Below are positions 1-5,841 of a stretch of 7,962 bases of DNA, one piece after another; within the stretch, counting starts at the first letter, position 1, and the number at the start of each line of letters is the position of its first letter. Origin of the DNA: Methanotrichaceae archaeon (GTDB lineage: Archaea; Halobacteriota; Methanosarcinia; Methanotrichales; Methanotrichaceae); NCBI GenBank assembly GCA_013329455.1, contig DUKF01000060.1, forward strand, positions 1,071-9,032, in the 5' to 3' direction. The notes beneath the pieces are model-generated. The model saw only the letters and a list, made by a program, of their open reading frames with translations, was not told the DNA's origin and did not search any database. The translations under genes and the position numbers were made by a program.

Positions 1-926
1 GGGCGATGATGCTCGCGCCCGCCATCAAAAGACATTTTTCTGAGGGAGTTCTAGTCGAGGAGAAGATGAACGGCCACAACGTTCGGGTGGCGAGCGTGAA
101 AGGAAAGACGATCGCTCTCACCAGGGGTGGATTCATCTGCCCCTACTCAACAGAAGTGGCCAACGATCAGATACCTCCAGAGCTCTTCAAAAACCATCCG
201 GACTTGGTACTCTGCGGCGAGATGGTGGGACCCAAAAACCCTTACGTTCCAAAGGAGGTCTATCCGGCAGAGTCAATGGATTTCTACCTCTTCGACGTCT
301 CTCGAAAGGGGAAGAGAGATATGGAGGGCACTTCGAAAACTCACGCCTTCGCTGAGGAGTACGGGATGAGGTCTGTCCACCTCTTTGGCGAGTTCGGGCT
401 GGAGGAGGCTGCAGGGGAGATAAAAGAGATCATAAAGGACCTGGGTAGTCGCGGTAGGGAGGGGGTCGTCATCAAAGATCCCGCGAACCTGAAAAGCCCC
501 ATCAAGTACACCAGTTCCGAGAGCAACTGCAGAGATCTCGAGTTCGCCTTCAGATACTACAACGACTACGGCCAAGACTTCTTCTTCTCAAGAGTGGTGC
601 GCGAGGGGTTCCAGGCAGCAGAGTGGTCCGAGGCTGAGGCCGAGTTCGAGGAGAGGTGTCTTCAGCTGGGCAAGAGCATGCTCGGACCCATGAGGGAGAC
701 GGTGGAGGCGAAGATCGCTGGGGATCTGATCGTCCAAGAGGTTGAGATAAAGGTAAAAGACCTCCAGACGGCAACGGACTTCGAGGAGCACTTCAGAAGA
801 ATGGGCGTTCGGGCGATCTTCGATTCGCCCCAAGCCTGCCCCGGCGGCCACCTCGTGAAGATAAAAAGGCTCGTCATGAGCACCAACGACAAGACCGAGT
901 CCGTCATCGAGGGGCAGCTCTGGTAA
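1..926 (+). CDS. RNA ligase, Pab1020/MthRnl family (5' end outside window)
   Basis: This is an ATP-dependent RNA ligase of the archaeal Pab1020 type, which joins or circularises RNA ends through a lysyl-AMP intermediate; family members are homodimers. Counting from the first ATG at position 6, the nucleotidyltransferase motifs appear in order: motif I KMNG at residues 20-23 (K20 the expected adenylated lysine), GEMVG at 71-75, motif III FYLFDVS at 93-99, motif IV EGVVIKD at 152-158, and motif V PIKYT at 165-169. The C-terminal region (about 180-306) carries the family-specific FRYYNDYGQDFFF stretch at 182-194. The frame is open to the left edge. Family members are about 380 residues long with the lysine near residue 97, so about 75 N-terminal residues probably lie upstream and the ATG at 6 is not the true start. 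Motif I has Asn where the wider ligase superfamily usually has Asp. The next gene begins 83 bases after the stop. Confidence 0.88.
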   Translation, partial: AMMLAPAIKRHFSEGVLVEEKMNGHNVRVASVKGKTIALTRGGFICPYSTEVANDQIPPELFKNHPDLVLCGEMVGPKNPYVPKEVYPAESMDFYLFDVSRKGKRDMEGTSKTHAFAEEYGMRSVHLFGEFGLEEAAGEIKEIIKDLGSRGREGVVIKDPANLKSPIKYTSSESNCRDLEFAFRYYNDYGQDFFFSRVVREGFQAAEWSEAEAEFEERCLQLGKSMLGPMRETVEAKIAGDLIVQEVEIKVKDLQTATDFEEHFRRMGVRAIFDSPQACPGGHLVKIKRLVMSTNDKTESVIEGQLW

Positions 927-1009
927 CCCTCGTGGACAGATCGAGCCTAATGCTAGAATCAAATAGAATAGTTCTTACGGGATCAGATCGACCTTAGAGG
1001 ATGGTCACC

Positions 1010-2233
1010 ATGAGCGAAACCTGCGACATAGAGATGGAAGGGCACCTGATAGATTCGCTCACGCTCACAAAAGCGCTGGACAAGATAATGAGCATGGGCG
1101 GCGAGTTCGAGATCAAGAAGTTCCGGGTTGGCAAAAAAAAGCACGATACGAGCTACGTGAAGATCGCGATCTCAGGAGAGGACACCGATCATCTCGACCG
1201 TATTCTCCTGGCCCTCCACCCTCTCGGCGCACGGGTAATCGAGGCGGAGGACATCCGGCTCGAGATCGCGCCCCTGGACAGAGTTGTGCCCCGGGGCTTT
1301 TACTCCACCACCAACCACCTCACCCACGTCCGGTACAAGGGCGCTTGGCTTGAGGTGGAGGACATTCAGATGGACTGCCTGATCATCGTGAAGGACGGGC
1401 GGGCGATATGCATTCCCATCGGCCAGATCGAGAAGGGAGACATGGTCGTCGTTGGAACCGCCGGGGTAAAGGTGGTACCTCCACAGCGGCCTCGTGAGAA
1501 GACGTTCTTCGAGTTCATGTCGAACGAGGTATCCTCGGAGCGGCCCTCGAGTGAGATCGTAAAGCAGCTGGCAGAGGAGATACTCGCAACCAAGCGGGCT
1601 GGAGGAAAGATCGCTGTTGTGGGAGGGCCTGGCATAATCCACACAGGTGCCTCTGAAGCCCTCGCAGAGCTAATCCGGGACGGGTACATTGACGTGCTCC
1701 TCGCAGGAAACGCCCTTGCGGTCCACGACATCGAGCGGCAGCTGTTCAGAACCAGCCTGGGGATGGATCCTCATGGAAACTTGACCTCGGCAGGTCACAG
1801 AAACCATATCTATGCGATAAGCGAGGTCATAGCCAGCGGCTCGATCAGGCAGGCTGTCGAGGACGGAAAGCTGAAGGGCGGGATCATGTACCAGTGCATC
1901 AAGAAGGAGATACCCTACGTTTTGGCGGGATCGATCCGGGACGACGGCCCCCTTCCAGACGTCGTCACCGACACCGTTGAGGCTCAGAAGGCGATGTTCG
2001 AGGCCCTTCGGGGAGTAGACATGGTGATAATGATGGCGACTATGCTCCACTCGATCGCCACAGGAAACCTCCTCCCCTCCAGGGTCAAGACGATATGCGT
2101 CGACATAAACCCCTCCACCGTGACGAAGCTGATGGACCGGGGGACGGCTCAGGCGATCGGCCTTGTGACCGACATCGGCATATTCCTGCCGAGGCTGGCT
2201 GAAGAGGTCCAGAGGCTGGCCGAGGCCCCCTAA
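1010..2233 (+). CDS. Archaeal ornithine cyclodeaminase-like protein (TIGR00300, LOR/SDH N-terminal domain)
   Basis: The product (407 residues from the ATG at 1010) matches the archaeal TIGR00300 family. Its N-terminal part is the LOR/SDH conserved region and its C-terminal part is a nucleotide-binding fold. A Methanococcus member is reported as an NAD-dependent ornithine cyclodeaminase (ornithine to proline plus ammonia), so a cytosolic role in proline/ornithine metabolism is inferred. Visible features are the N-terminal region MEGHLIDSLTLTKALD, the glycine-rich segment AVVGGPGIIHTGASEAL near residues 202-218, DVLLAGNALAVHDIE near 228-242, and a second Rossmann-like segment ICVDINPSTV near 362-371. 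The start at 1010 is preferred because GAGG at 997-1000 lies nine bases upstream; the in-frame ATG at 1001 directly abuts that ribosome-binding site. The substrate cannot be settled from sequence alone. Confidence 0.82.
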   Translation: MSETCDIEMEGHLIDSLTLTKALDKIMSMGGEFEIKKFRVGKKKHDTSYVKIAISGEDTDHLDRILLALHPLGARVIEAEDIRLEIAPLDRVVPRGFYSTTNHLTHVRYKGAWLEVEDIQMDCLIIVKDGRAICIPIGQIEKGDMVVVGTAGVKVVPPQRPREKTFFEFMSNEVSSERPSSEIVKQLAEEILATKRAGGKIAVVGGPGIIHTGASEALAELIRDGYIDVLLAGNALAVHDIERQLFRTSLGMDPHGNLTSAGHRNHIYAISEVIASGSIRQAVEDGKLKGGIMYQCIKKEIPYVLAGSIRDDGPLPDVVTDTVEAQKAMFEALRGVDMVIMMATMLHSIATGNLLPSRVKTICVDINPSTVTKLMDRGTAQAIGLVTDIGIFLPRLAEEVQRLAEAP

Positions 2234-2272
2234 TCCACGAAGCTTTGCAACAATCGAAAAACGGATCGCAAC

Positions 2273-2281
2273 GCTTAAATT
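2273..2281 (+). promoter_or_regulatory. Candidate TATA box of the tRNA-Thr gene
   Basis: The A/T-rich box CTTAAATT lies in an otherwise mixed region. A start about 26 bases downstream would fall near 2303, leaving a leader of about ten bases before the tRNA at 2314. The alternative CTATATG at 2293-2299 would place the start inside the tRNA. The assignment rests on spacing only. Confidence 0.45.
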
Positions 2282-2313
2282 GAGAACGGCTGCTATATGC
2301 CAGGTGTGTCAGT

Positions 2314-2405
2314 GCCGCCGTGGCTTAGCCCGGTAAAGCGGCTGATTCGTAAGGCTTCAGGCCCGATATATCAGCAGGTCATGGGTTCGAATCCCATCGG
2401 CGGCT
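2314..2405 (+). tRNA. trnT: tRNA-Thr (anticodon CGU) with an intron in the anticodon loop
   Basis: This tRNA decodes ACG. All arms of the cloverleaf are visible. The acceptor stem is GCCGCCG (2314-2320) paired with CGGCGGC (2398-2404), with discriminator T2405. The D stem is GCTT (2323-2326) with AAGC (2336-2339). The anticodon stem is GCTGA (2341-2345) with TCAGC (2371-2375). The T stem is ATGGG (2381-2385) with CCCAT (2393-2397), around the loop TTCGAAT. The anticodon stem halves are separated by 25 bases instead of seven; removing 18 bases after position 37 gives the loop TTCGTAA with anticodon CGT at 2348-2350. No CCA is encoded, and a T-rich run follows. It is oriented with tbp downstream but is probably its own transcription unit. 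Confidence 0.93.
2352..2369 (+). other. Archaeal tRNA intron, 18 nt, at position 37/38, with bulge-helix-bulge fold
   Basis: The precursor fits the splicing-endonuclease motif. Anticodon-loop bases 2347-2349 pair with 2364-2366 (T-A, C-G, G-C); the fourth pair of the central helix would be a T-T mismatch (2346/2367). The 5' bulge is T2350, A2351, A2352 and the 3' bulge is A2368, T2369, A2370. The inner hairpin is GGC (2353-2355) with GCC (2361-2363) around TTCAG. Cutting after the second base of each bulge removes 2352-2369. Taking 2353-2370 instead would give the same mature sequence. Confidence 0.85.
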
Positions 2406-2420
2406 TCTCTTTTTGTCTTC
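2405..2420 (+). terminator. T-rich terminator of the tRNA gene
   Basis: A pyrimidine run, TTCTCTTTTTGTCTTC, begins at the tRNA discriminator base. Archaeal RNA polymerase commonly stops at oligo-T tracts without a hairpin, which fits this position. Confidence 0.5.
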
Positions 2421-2483
2421 GTCTATGTCAGTCGGGATCAATTTGAGCCTGCGCCTTACGCCTTCCGACGTTCTGTCAACTCC

Positions 2484-2498
2484 GCAATACTTTATATA
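2484..2498 (+). promoter_or_regulatory. TATA box and candidate BRE of tbp
   Basis: TTTATATA at 2491-2498 is a near-consensus archaeal TATA box, preceded by GCAATAC where the TFB recognition element would sit. The start site is predicted near 2520, leaving a short leader containing GGAGAG (2524-2529). A second A/T box, TTTAAAAA, lies at 2506-2513. Confidence 0.75.
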
Positions 2499-2537
2499 CC
2501 CTCAGTTTAAAAAGGGGGTTTCCGGAGAGACGTGATT

Positions 2538-3089
2538 ATGGAGTCCACCATCAGAATAGAGAACGTCGTCGCCTCTACAAAGCTTGCTGAGGAGTTCGAT
2601 CTGATCAAGATCGAGTCGGAGCTGGAGGGCGCCGAATACAACAAGGAGAAGTTTCCAGGGCTCGTCTACAGGGTCAAAGCGCCCAGGGCGGCCTTTCTGA
2701 TATTCACCTCGGGAAAGGTGGTATGCACCGGCGCCAAGAACGTCGCGGATGTTAGGACGGTCATAACCAACATGGCTCAGACCCTGAAATCGATCGGGTT
2801 TGAGGACGTCAACCTGAACCCCGAGATCCACGTTCAGAACATCGTCGCCAGCGCCGACCTCAAGACAGATCTCAACTTGAACGCCATCGCTCTTGGCCTA
2901 GGCCTTGAGAACATCGAGTACGAGCCTGAGCAGTTCCCAGGCCTCGTCTACAGGATCAAGGTGCCCAAGGTGGTCGTACTGATATTCAGCTCCGGAAAAT
3001 TGGTAGTTACCGGAGGAAAGTCGCCCGAGGAATGCGAGGAGGGCGTCAAGATCGTGCGGGTTCAGCTGGAGAACCTCGGGCTGCTCTGA
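2538..3089 (+). CDS. tbp: TATA-box-binding protein (TBP)
   Basis: This is the basal transcription factor that binds and bends the TATA box and recruits TFB and RNA polymerase. The 183 residues are the size typical of methanogen TBPs. The two-fold internal repeat is clear: [20 protein letters not shown] at 39-58 and [20 protein letters not shown] at 133-152, each followed by GKvVxTG. The phenylalanine pairs expected to wedge into DNA are F39/F56 and F133/F150, both 17 residues apart. IENVVAS near 7-13 and VQNIVAS near 99-105 open each half. The start is placed at ATG 2538, eight bases after GGAGAG; a GTG at 2532 would add two residues but is very close to that site, and the family begins MESTI. 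The gene has its own TATA box, so the product could act on its own promoter (inference). Confidence 0.97.
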   Translation: MESTIRIENVVASTKLAEEFDLIKIESELEGAEYNKEKFPGLVYRVKAPRAAFLIFTSGKVVCTGAKNVADVRTVITNMAQTLKSIGFEDVNLNPEIHVQNIVASADLKTDLNLNAIALGLGLENIEYEPEQFPGLVYRIKVPKVVVLIFSSGKLVVTGGKSPEECEEGVKIVRVQLENLGLL

Positions 3090-3195
3090 TCTTCAATTAA
3101 AATACCCGATCCGGGCCGGGTCCGTCTCTCGTCAGTTCGGGGTCGGAAGCGCGAAGGCGGTTGAAAGCTGAGCCGGGAGGCTATCTCAACCTCAC

Positions 3196-3220
3196 TCGCG
3201 GCTCGCGACTATTATTATTA
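3196..3220. terminator. Possible terminator between tbp and hisS
   Basis: A perfect 5-bp hairpin, TCGCG (3196-3200) with CGCGA (3204-3208) around GCT, is followed on the + strand by an ATTATTATTAT run. It lies between the convergent tbp and hisS genes. There is no uninterrupted T tract, so the assignment is weak. The rest of the 165-base gap shows only another short GC-rich inverted repeat, ACCCG (3104-3108) with CGGGT (3117-3121). Confidence 0.3.
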
Positions 3221-3254
3221 TCTGGCCACATAATCACATAGTCACCGTTGTGGT

Positions 3255-4604
3255 CTATTCATCCAGTAATTCTATGATCTCTTTCAGGGCGAGGCTCTCC
3301 TGAGATCCGGTCAACATGTCTCTCAGGGTGAACTTCCCCTCTTCGACTTCTTTTGGCCCTATTATCACGGCAAAGCTTGCGCCGATGTTGCTCGCCTGCT
3401 TCAGCTGGGCTCCAAGCCCCCGGCCCATCACGTCCAGGGCAACGGGCATTGGAAGACTTTCTCGCAGCTCTATTGCAGCTTTTACCGCTTCGGATCGAAC
3501 CTGTGGCACGAAGACGACAGCCACCGGGGAGGGAGGCTTCTCCTCAAGGGCGACTATCTCCATGATCCTGTCAAAGCCTATCCCAAAGCCGGTCGATCTA
3601 GTCTTCTGGCCTCCAAGAAGGCCCGCGAGCTGGTAGGTCCCGCCGCCGCAGATCTGGTTTTGGGCCCCAAGACCCGTCGCGTAGATCTCAAAGACGGTTC
3701 CGGTGTAGTAGTCGAGGCCTCGGACTATCTCGAAGTCGACCGTCGCCTTGACGCCGTAGCAGTCCAAAAGGTCCACCAGCTCCTGGAAGCGGACGAGGTC
3801 AAGATCAAAGGGCGCGGCCCGATCAGACCTTGCAGCCCTGTCACCCGAATCCGAGTCCCCAGAGGGAGCAGCCTCCAAAGATTCCGTTTTCGCATCTTTA
3901 GAGGGCTCTTCTGATATTTTGGAGAGGTCTTCAGCCATCTCCATCGCCCGATCAAGGGCCCGCCTCCCCTTGAGGTCGATCAGCTCGAGGAGGCCGAGGT
4001 GGTCTGCCCCGATCTCCTGGAGCTTTTCAGCGAGAAGGGCCCGCTCCTTTTTGTCGATGAACTTCATGACCGCTGGTCTTTCAGAAGCCGGGATCATCCT
4101 CATCATTGTTCTGATCAAACCGAGATAACCCAGATGTAGGTCTCCGTTGACGCCAGCGCTTTTGATCAGCTTCTGGGCAAGGGCGATCACCTCCGCCTCG
4201 GCGTCGGGACGGTCGCTCCCGATCAGCTCCGCCCCGAGCTGCCAGAACTCCCGGAACCGGCCGCGCTGGGGCCGCTCGTACCGAAAGCAGTTTCCAAAGT
4301 AGTGAAGCCGGAGGGGTTTTGGCGCCATCTGAAGCTCGTTCACGTACATCCTCATCACCGGGGCCGTCAGCTCCGGCCGGAGGGCGAGGTCCCGACCGCC
4401 CTTGTCCTTGAAGGCGTAGATCTCCTCGGTGATCGACTGGCCCGACTTTATGGTAAATAGCTCCAGGTGCTCGAAGGTGGGGGTCGATATCTCCAAGTAG
4501 CCCCACCGTTCAAGCAGGTCCTGCATCCGCTTCCTGACGGCGCCCCTCTTGAAGGAGTCTTCGGGCAGGAAGTCTCTGGTCCCTCTCGGTCTTTGGATCG
4601 TCAT
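3255..4604 (-). CDS. hisS: Histidyl-tRNA synthetase
   Basis: This class II synthetase charges tRNA-His with histidine in the cytosol. Numbered from the ATG at 4604 (449 residues), it opens with MTIQRPRGTRDFLPED. Motif 2, FRYERPQRGRFREFWQ, is at 107-122. The HisA motif VRGLDYYTG is at 294-302, with R295 the expected catalytic arginine. A HisB-type segment, CGGGTYQLAGLLGG, is at 319-332, and motif 3, TGFGIGFDRI, at 338-347. The C-terminal 90 residues fit the anticodon-binding domain. Residues of about 230-267 form a Ser/Asp/Glu/Ala-rich, probably disordered insert just before the HisA region. An in-frame ATG at 4619 would add five residues. I prefer 4604 because the conserved family N-terminus begins there, and because the TTATAA box at 4633-4638 predicts a start near 4609, downstream of 4619. 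No clear Shine-Dalgarno sequence precedes either ATG. Confidence 0.95.
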   Translation of the reverse strand: MTIQRPRGTRDFLPEDSFKRGAVRKRMQDLLERWGYLEISTPTFEHLELFTIKSGQSITEEIYAFKDKGGRDLALRPELTAPVMRMYVNELQMAPKPLRLHYFGNCFRYERPQRGRFREFWQLGAELIGSDRPDAEAEVIALAQKLIKSAGVNGDLHLGYLGLIRTMMRMIPASERPAVMKFIDKKERALLAEKLQEIGADHLGLLELIDLKGRRALDRAMEMAEDLSKISEEPSKDAKTESLEAAPSGDSDSGDRAARSDRAAPFDLDLVRFQELVDLLDCYGVKATVDFEIVRGLDYYTGTVFEIYATGLGAQNQICGGGTYQLAGLLGGQKTRSTGFGIGFDRIMEIVALEEKPPSPVAVVFVPQVRSEAVKAAIELRESLPMPVALDVMGRGLGAQLKQASNIGASFAVIIGPKEVEEGKFTLRDMLTGSQESLALKEIIELLDE

Positions 4605-4632
4605 GCCACTATCGCCCATACTGCCAGGCCCC

Positions 4633-4670
4633 TTATAACTTTTGGGAACGAGATTTTCCCTAATACTTTC
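4633..4670 (-). promoter_or_regulatory. hisS promoter region with two TATA-like boxes
   Basis: Read on the - strand, TTATAA (4633-4638) follows a CCAAAAG stretch and would start transcription near 4609. Further upstream, CGAAAG followed by TATTA (about 4661-4671) resembles a BRE plus TATA box and would start near 4639. The first favours translation from 4604; the second would allow 4619. Confidence 0.5.
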
Positions 4671-4930
4671 GCCCCGCGAGCCTCGACTTTTTGTAGGACG
4701 GTGGAGAATGTGTGGATTGTGAGGTCGCCACCCTGAAGTGCGACCTACATTGTCACGATAATCAACATCTGAGGCCGGGAGAGGTCCCCTTCAAATCCCC
4801 CTTCATTTACCTCTCCCATAAGCCTCCATTTTTCTCCATTGATCAAATTTTCCTTTTGCTGATTTTGATCTTTTCGTCGTCCCTGAATTATTTTTCCAGG
4901 CGGCATTACTTCCGCCCCGCGCGAACAACT
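4645..4930. other. Gene-free, pyrimidine-rich region with two small inverted repeats
   Basis: No open frame here has convincing coding character; the frames at 4712-4939 (+) and 4745-5098 (-) look like chance openings. The + strand from about 4787 to 4910 is strongly C/T-biased. Two inverted repeats stand out: AGGTCGC (4722-4728) with GCGACCT (4740-4746), and GATCAAA (4841-4847) with TTTGATC (4864-4870) followed by TTTT. These could be an operator, part of a small RNA, or nothing. The ends of the region hold the hisS promoter and the promoter of the next small gene. Confidence 0.5.
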
Positions 4931-4932
4931 TC

Positions 4933-4941
4933 GATATAAAA
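4933..4941 (+). promoter_or_regulatory. TATA box for the small membrane protein gene
   Basis: GATATAAAA is a good archaeal TATA box. It predicts a transcript start near 4963 and a leader of roughly 75 bases before the ATG at 5040. The leader contains a small hairpin, GATCC (4984-4988) with GGATC (4995-4999). Confidence 0.5.
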
Positions 4942-5039
4942 CGACAAACCTTATGAGCCGTTGATCGGTCCCCCTCCGAAGATGATCCTCTCCCGGATCT
5001 CTTTTCGAGGTGGGAAAACGGGGAAAATGGATCGGTGAG

Positions 5040-5357
5040 ATGAAATTGGTAGCTGTGGAGATTAACGAAGGGTCCCTGATGATAACCATGATCGGCACGA
5101 TGACTGGCGCCCTAGTGACCCTGATCTTCTGCTACCTCGCCTTCCGCGTGAGCCTCGAATCGAGGCTGAAGGACCTTGAGCACCAGGTCGAGATCCTCGA
5201 GGATCTGGAGGAGGCCTTTCTGGCCCAGGAGGAGAGTATAAGAGATCTTGAGATGGTGGCGAGCCGCCTGGAGGTTCTGCCCAGGGATGGGATGACATGC
5301 CCAGTGGCGCGCGACAGATCGATCGAGGACGACAGGATTATTCCGAGATGCGATTAG
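5040..5357 (+). CDS. Small membrane-anchored coiled-coil protein, function unknown
   Basis: I do not recognise a family. From the ATG at 5040 the product is 105 residues. Residues of about 14-35 (MITMIGTMTGALVTLIFCYLAF) form one hydrophobic membrane segment, followed by R36, R42 and K44, which suggests the C-terminal part faces the cytoplasm. Residues of about 39-80 are Glu/Leu-rich with heptad spacing (L39, L43, L46, V50, L53, then F60, I67, L70, L77), typical of a coiled coil. The tail (81-105) is polar and has two cysteines. Codon use is G/C-ending like the neighbours, and the opposite-strand frames make no sensible protein. The start is uncertain: GTG 5010, ATG 5040 and ATG 5079 are all in frame, and none has a well-spaced ribosome-binding site. 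It converges with the lipoprotein gene. Confidence 0.65.
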   Translation: MKLVAVEINEGSLMITMIGTMTGALVTLIFCYLAFRVSLESRLKDLEHQVEILEDLEEAFLAQEESIRDLEMVASRLEVLPRDGMTCPVARDRSIEDDRIIPRCD

Positions 5358-5369
5358 CGCCCTGGGCGC
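5357..5369 (+). terminator. GC hairpin at the 3' end of the membrane protein gene
   Basis: GCGCC (5357-5361) and GGCGC (5365-5369) form a perfect 5-bp stem with a CTG loop, overlapping the last base of the stop codon. No T tract follows, so it may stabilise the mRNA end rather than terminate transcription. Confidence 0.35.
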
Positions 5370-5387
5370 CCGATCTCGCCATCTCCG

Positions 5388-5424
5388 CAAAAAATTGAGG
5401 CGTTCAGTCCCGCTTCGGCTCAAT
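5388..5424 (-). terminator. Intrinsic-type terminator of the lipoprotein gene
   Basis: On the - strand, a stem of ATTGAG (5424-5419) with CTCAAT (5399-5394) is followed directly by six T residues (5393-5388). It begins three bases after the stop codon of the gene ending at 5427. This hairpin plus T-run layout is clear, although archaea depend mainly on the T tract. Confidence 0.6.
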
Positions 5425-5426
5425 GC

Positions 5427-5717
5427 TCAGTACTCGGACTCGTTCTCTTTCTTCTCGGTCATCTCCTTTGCGGCCTCATCATCGCCGTAACCGGTCATCT
5501 CCTTGGCCTTGTCCCCCGTCTCTTTGGTCTTGTCCTCTATCTCCTTGATATCATCCATCGGGGCGGATTCTCCTTGTTCCTCGACGCTTGCAACGCTCAC
5601 TTCATGGGAGTCCTCGGATGCCGCTTTCTTCTCCTCCTCGTCCTCGCTGACGCAGCCGCAGGCGAAGGCCGCGACCAGGACGAGAACCAGGGCCAAAATC
5701 CAGCTATGCTTGAACAT
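5427..5717 (-). CDS. Small acidic lipoprotein, function unknown
   Basis: The 96-residue product begins with a short basic N-terminus and a hydrophobic stretch (WILALVLVLVAAFA, residues 6-19) leading into CGC at 20-22. This is a lipoprotein-type signal; C22, in GCVSEDE, is the more typical anchored cysteine and C20 the alternative. The mature part is almost all Glu, Asp, Lys and Ser, with a lysine/glutamate repeat-like section (KTKETGDKAKEM) and no cysteine or aromatic core. It is probably an extended or helical surface-anchored protein on the outer face of the membrane. No enzyme motif is visible. On the - strand, TTTTTAAC (5748-5741) is centred about 27 bases upstream of the ATG, which suggests a leaderless mRNA; no Shine-Dalgarno sequence is seen. 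The upstream region is shared with the divergent SIR2 gene. Confidence 0.75.
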   Translation of the reverse strand: MFKHSWILALVLVLVAAFACGCVSEDEEEKKAASEDSHEVSVASVEEQGESAPMDDIKEIEDKTKETGDKAKEMTGYGDDEAAKEMTEKKENESEY

Positions 5718-5740
5718 GACAAGGAACTTGGGGGGGAAAT

Positions 5741-5748
5741 GTTAAAAA
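5741..5748 (-). promoter_or_regulatory. TATA box of the lipoprotein gene (leaderless start)
   Basis: TTTTTAAC on the - strand is centred near 5744.5. The usual 26-27 base spacing puts transcription at about the first base of the ATG (5717). Confidence 0.5.
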
Positions 5749-5780
5749 GTTGACGTTCCGACCTGGACAAGTGAGAAGCA

Positions 5781-5787
5781 TTTAAAG
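5781..5787 (+). promoter_or_regulatory. TATA box of the SIR2-like gene
   Basis: TTTAAAG predicts a start near 5810 and a leader of about 40 bases that contains GAGGAG at 5832-5837. It lies 33 bases from the divergent TATA box of the lipoprotein gene. Confidence 0.5.
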
Positions 5788-5841
5788 CGGGACGATGTGG
5801 CCGACTTCAAAACAAAAGGTTGATAAGAATCGAGGAGTATC

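Noticed and set aside
588..962. 124-codon frame on the - strand over the RNA ligase gene
   Set aside because: It lies within a clearly recognised coding gene on the other strand and its translation has no recognisable motif; a shadow frame.
937..996. Repeated CAGATCGA at 937-944 and 984-991 before the ornithine cyclodeaminase-like gene
   Set aside because: Only eight bases match exactly and the motif is a common one in this GC-rich sequence; chance is likely.
1172..1642. 156-codon frame on the - strand over the ornithine cyclodeaminase-like gene
   Set aside because: It is the antisense of a recognised gene and its product shows no domain.
2293..2299. CTATATG as the TATA box of the tRNA gene
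   Set aside because: The usual 26-base spacing would start transcription inside the tRNA; the box at 2273-2281 fits better.
4081..4506. 141-codon - strand frame inside hisS
   Set aside because: It is an alternative frame of the synthetase gene; the product is Arg/Pro/Gly-rich as expected from GC-rich shadows.
4712..4775. Possible C/D-box guide RNA (two CTGA boxes at 4733-4736 and 4772-4775)
   Set aside because: No acceptable C or C' box (RTGATGA) is present at the right spacing.
4712..4939. 75-codon + strand frame in the gap upstream of hisS
   Set aside because: It has no ribosome-binding site or codon bias, and its hydrophobic stretch comes from the T-rich region. It was treated as non-coding.
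4745..5098. 117-codon - strand frame across the same gap
   Set aside because: It runs over a promoter and the start of the membrane protein gene, and its translation has no pattern of a folded protein.
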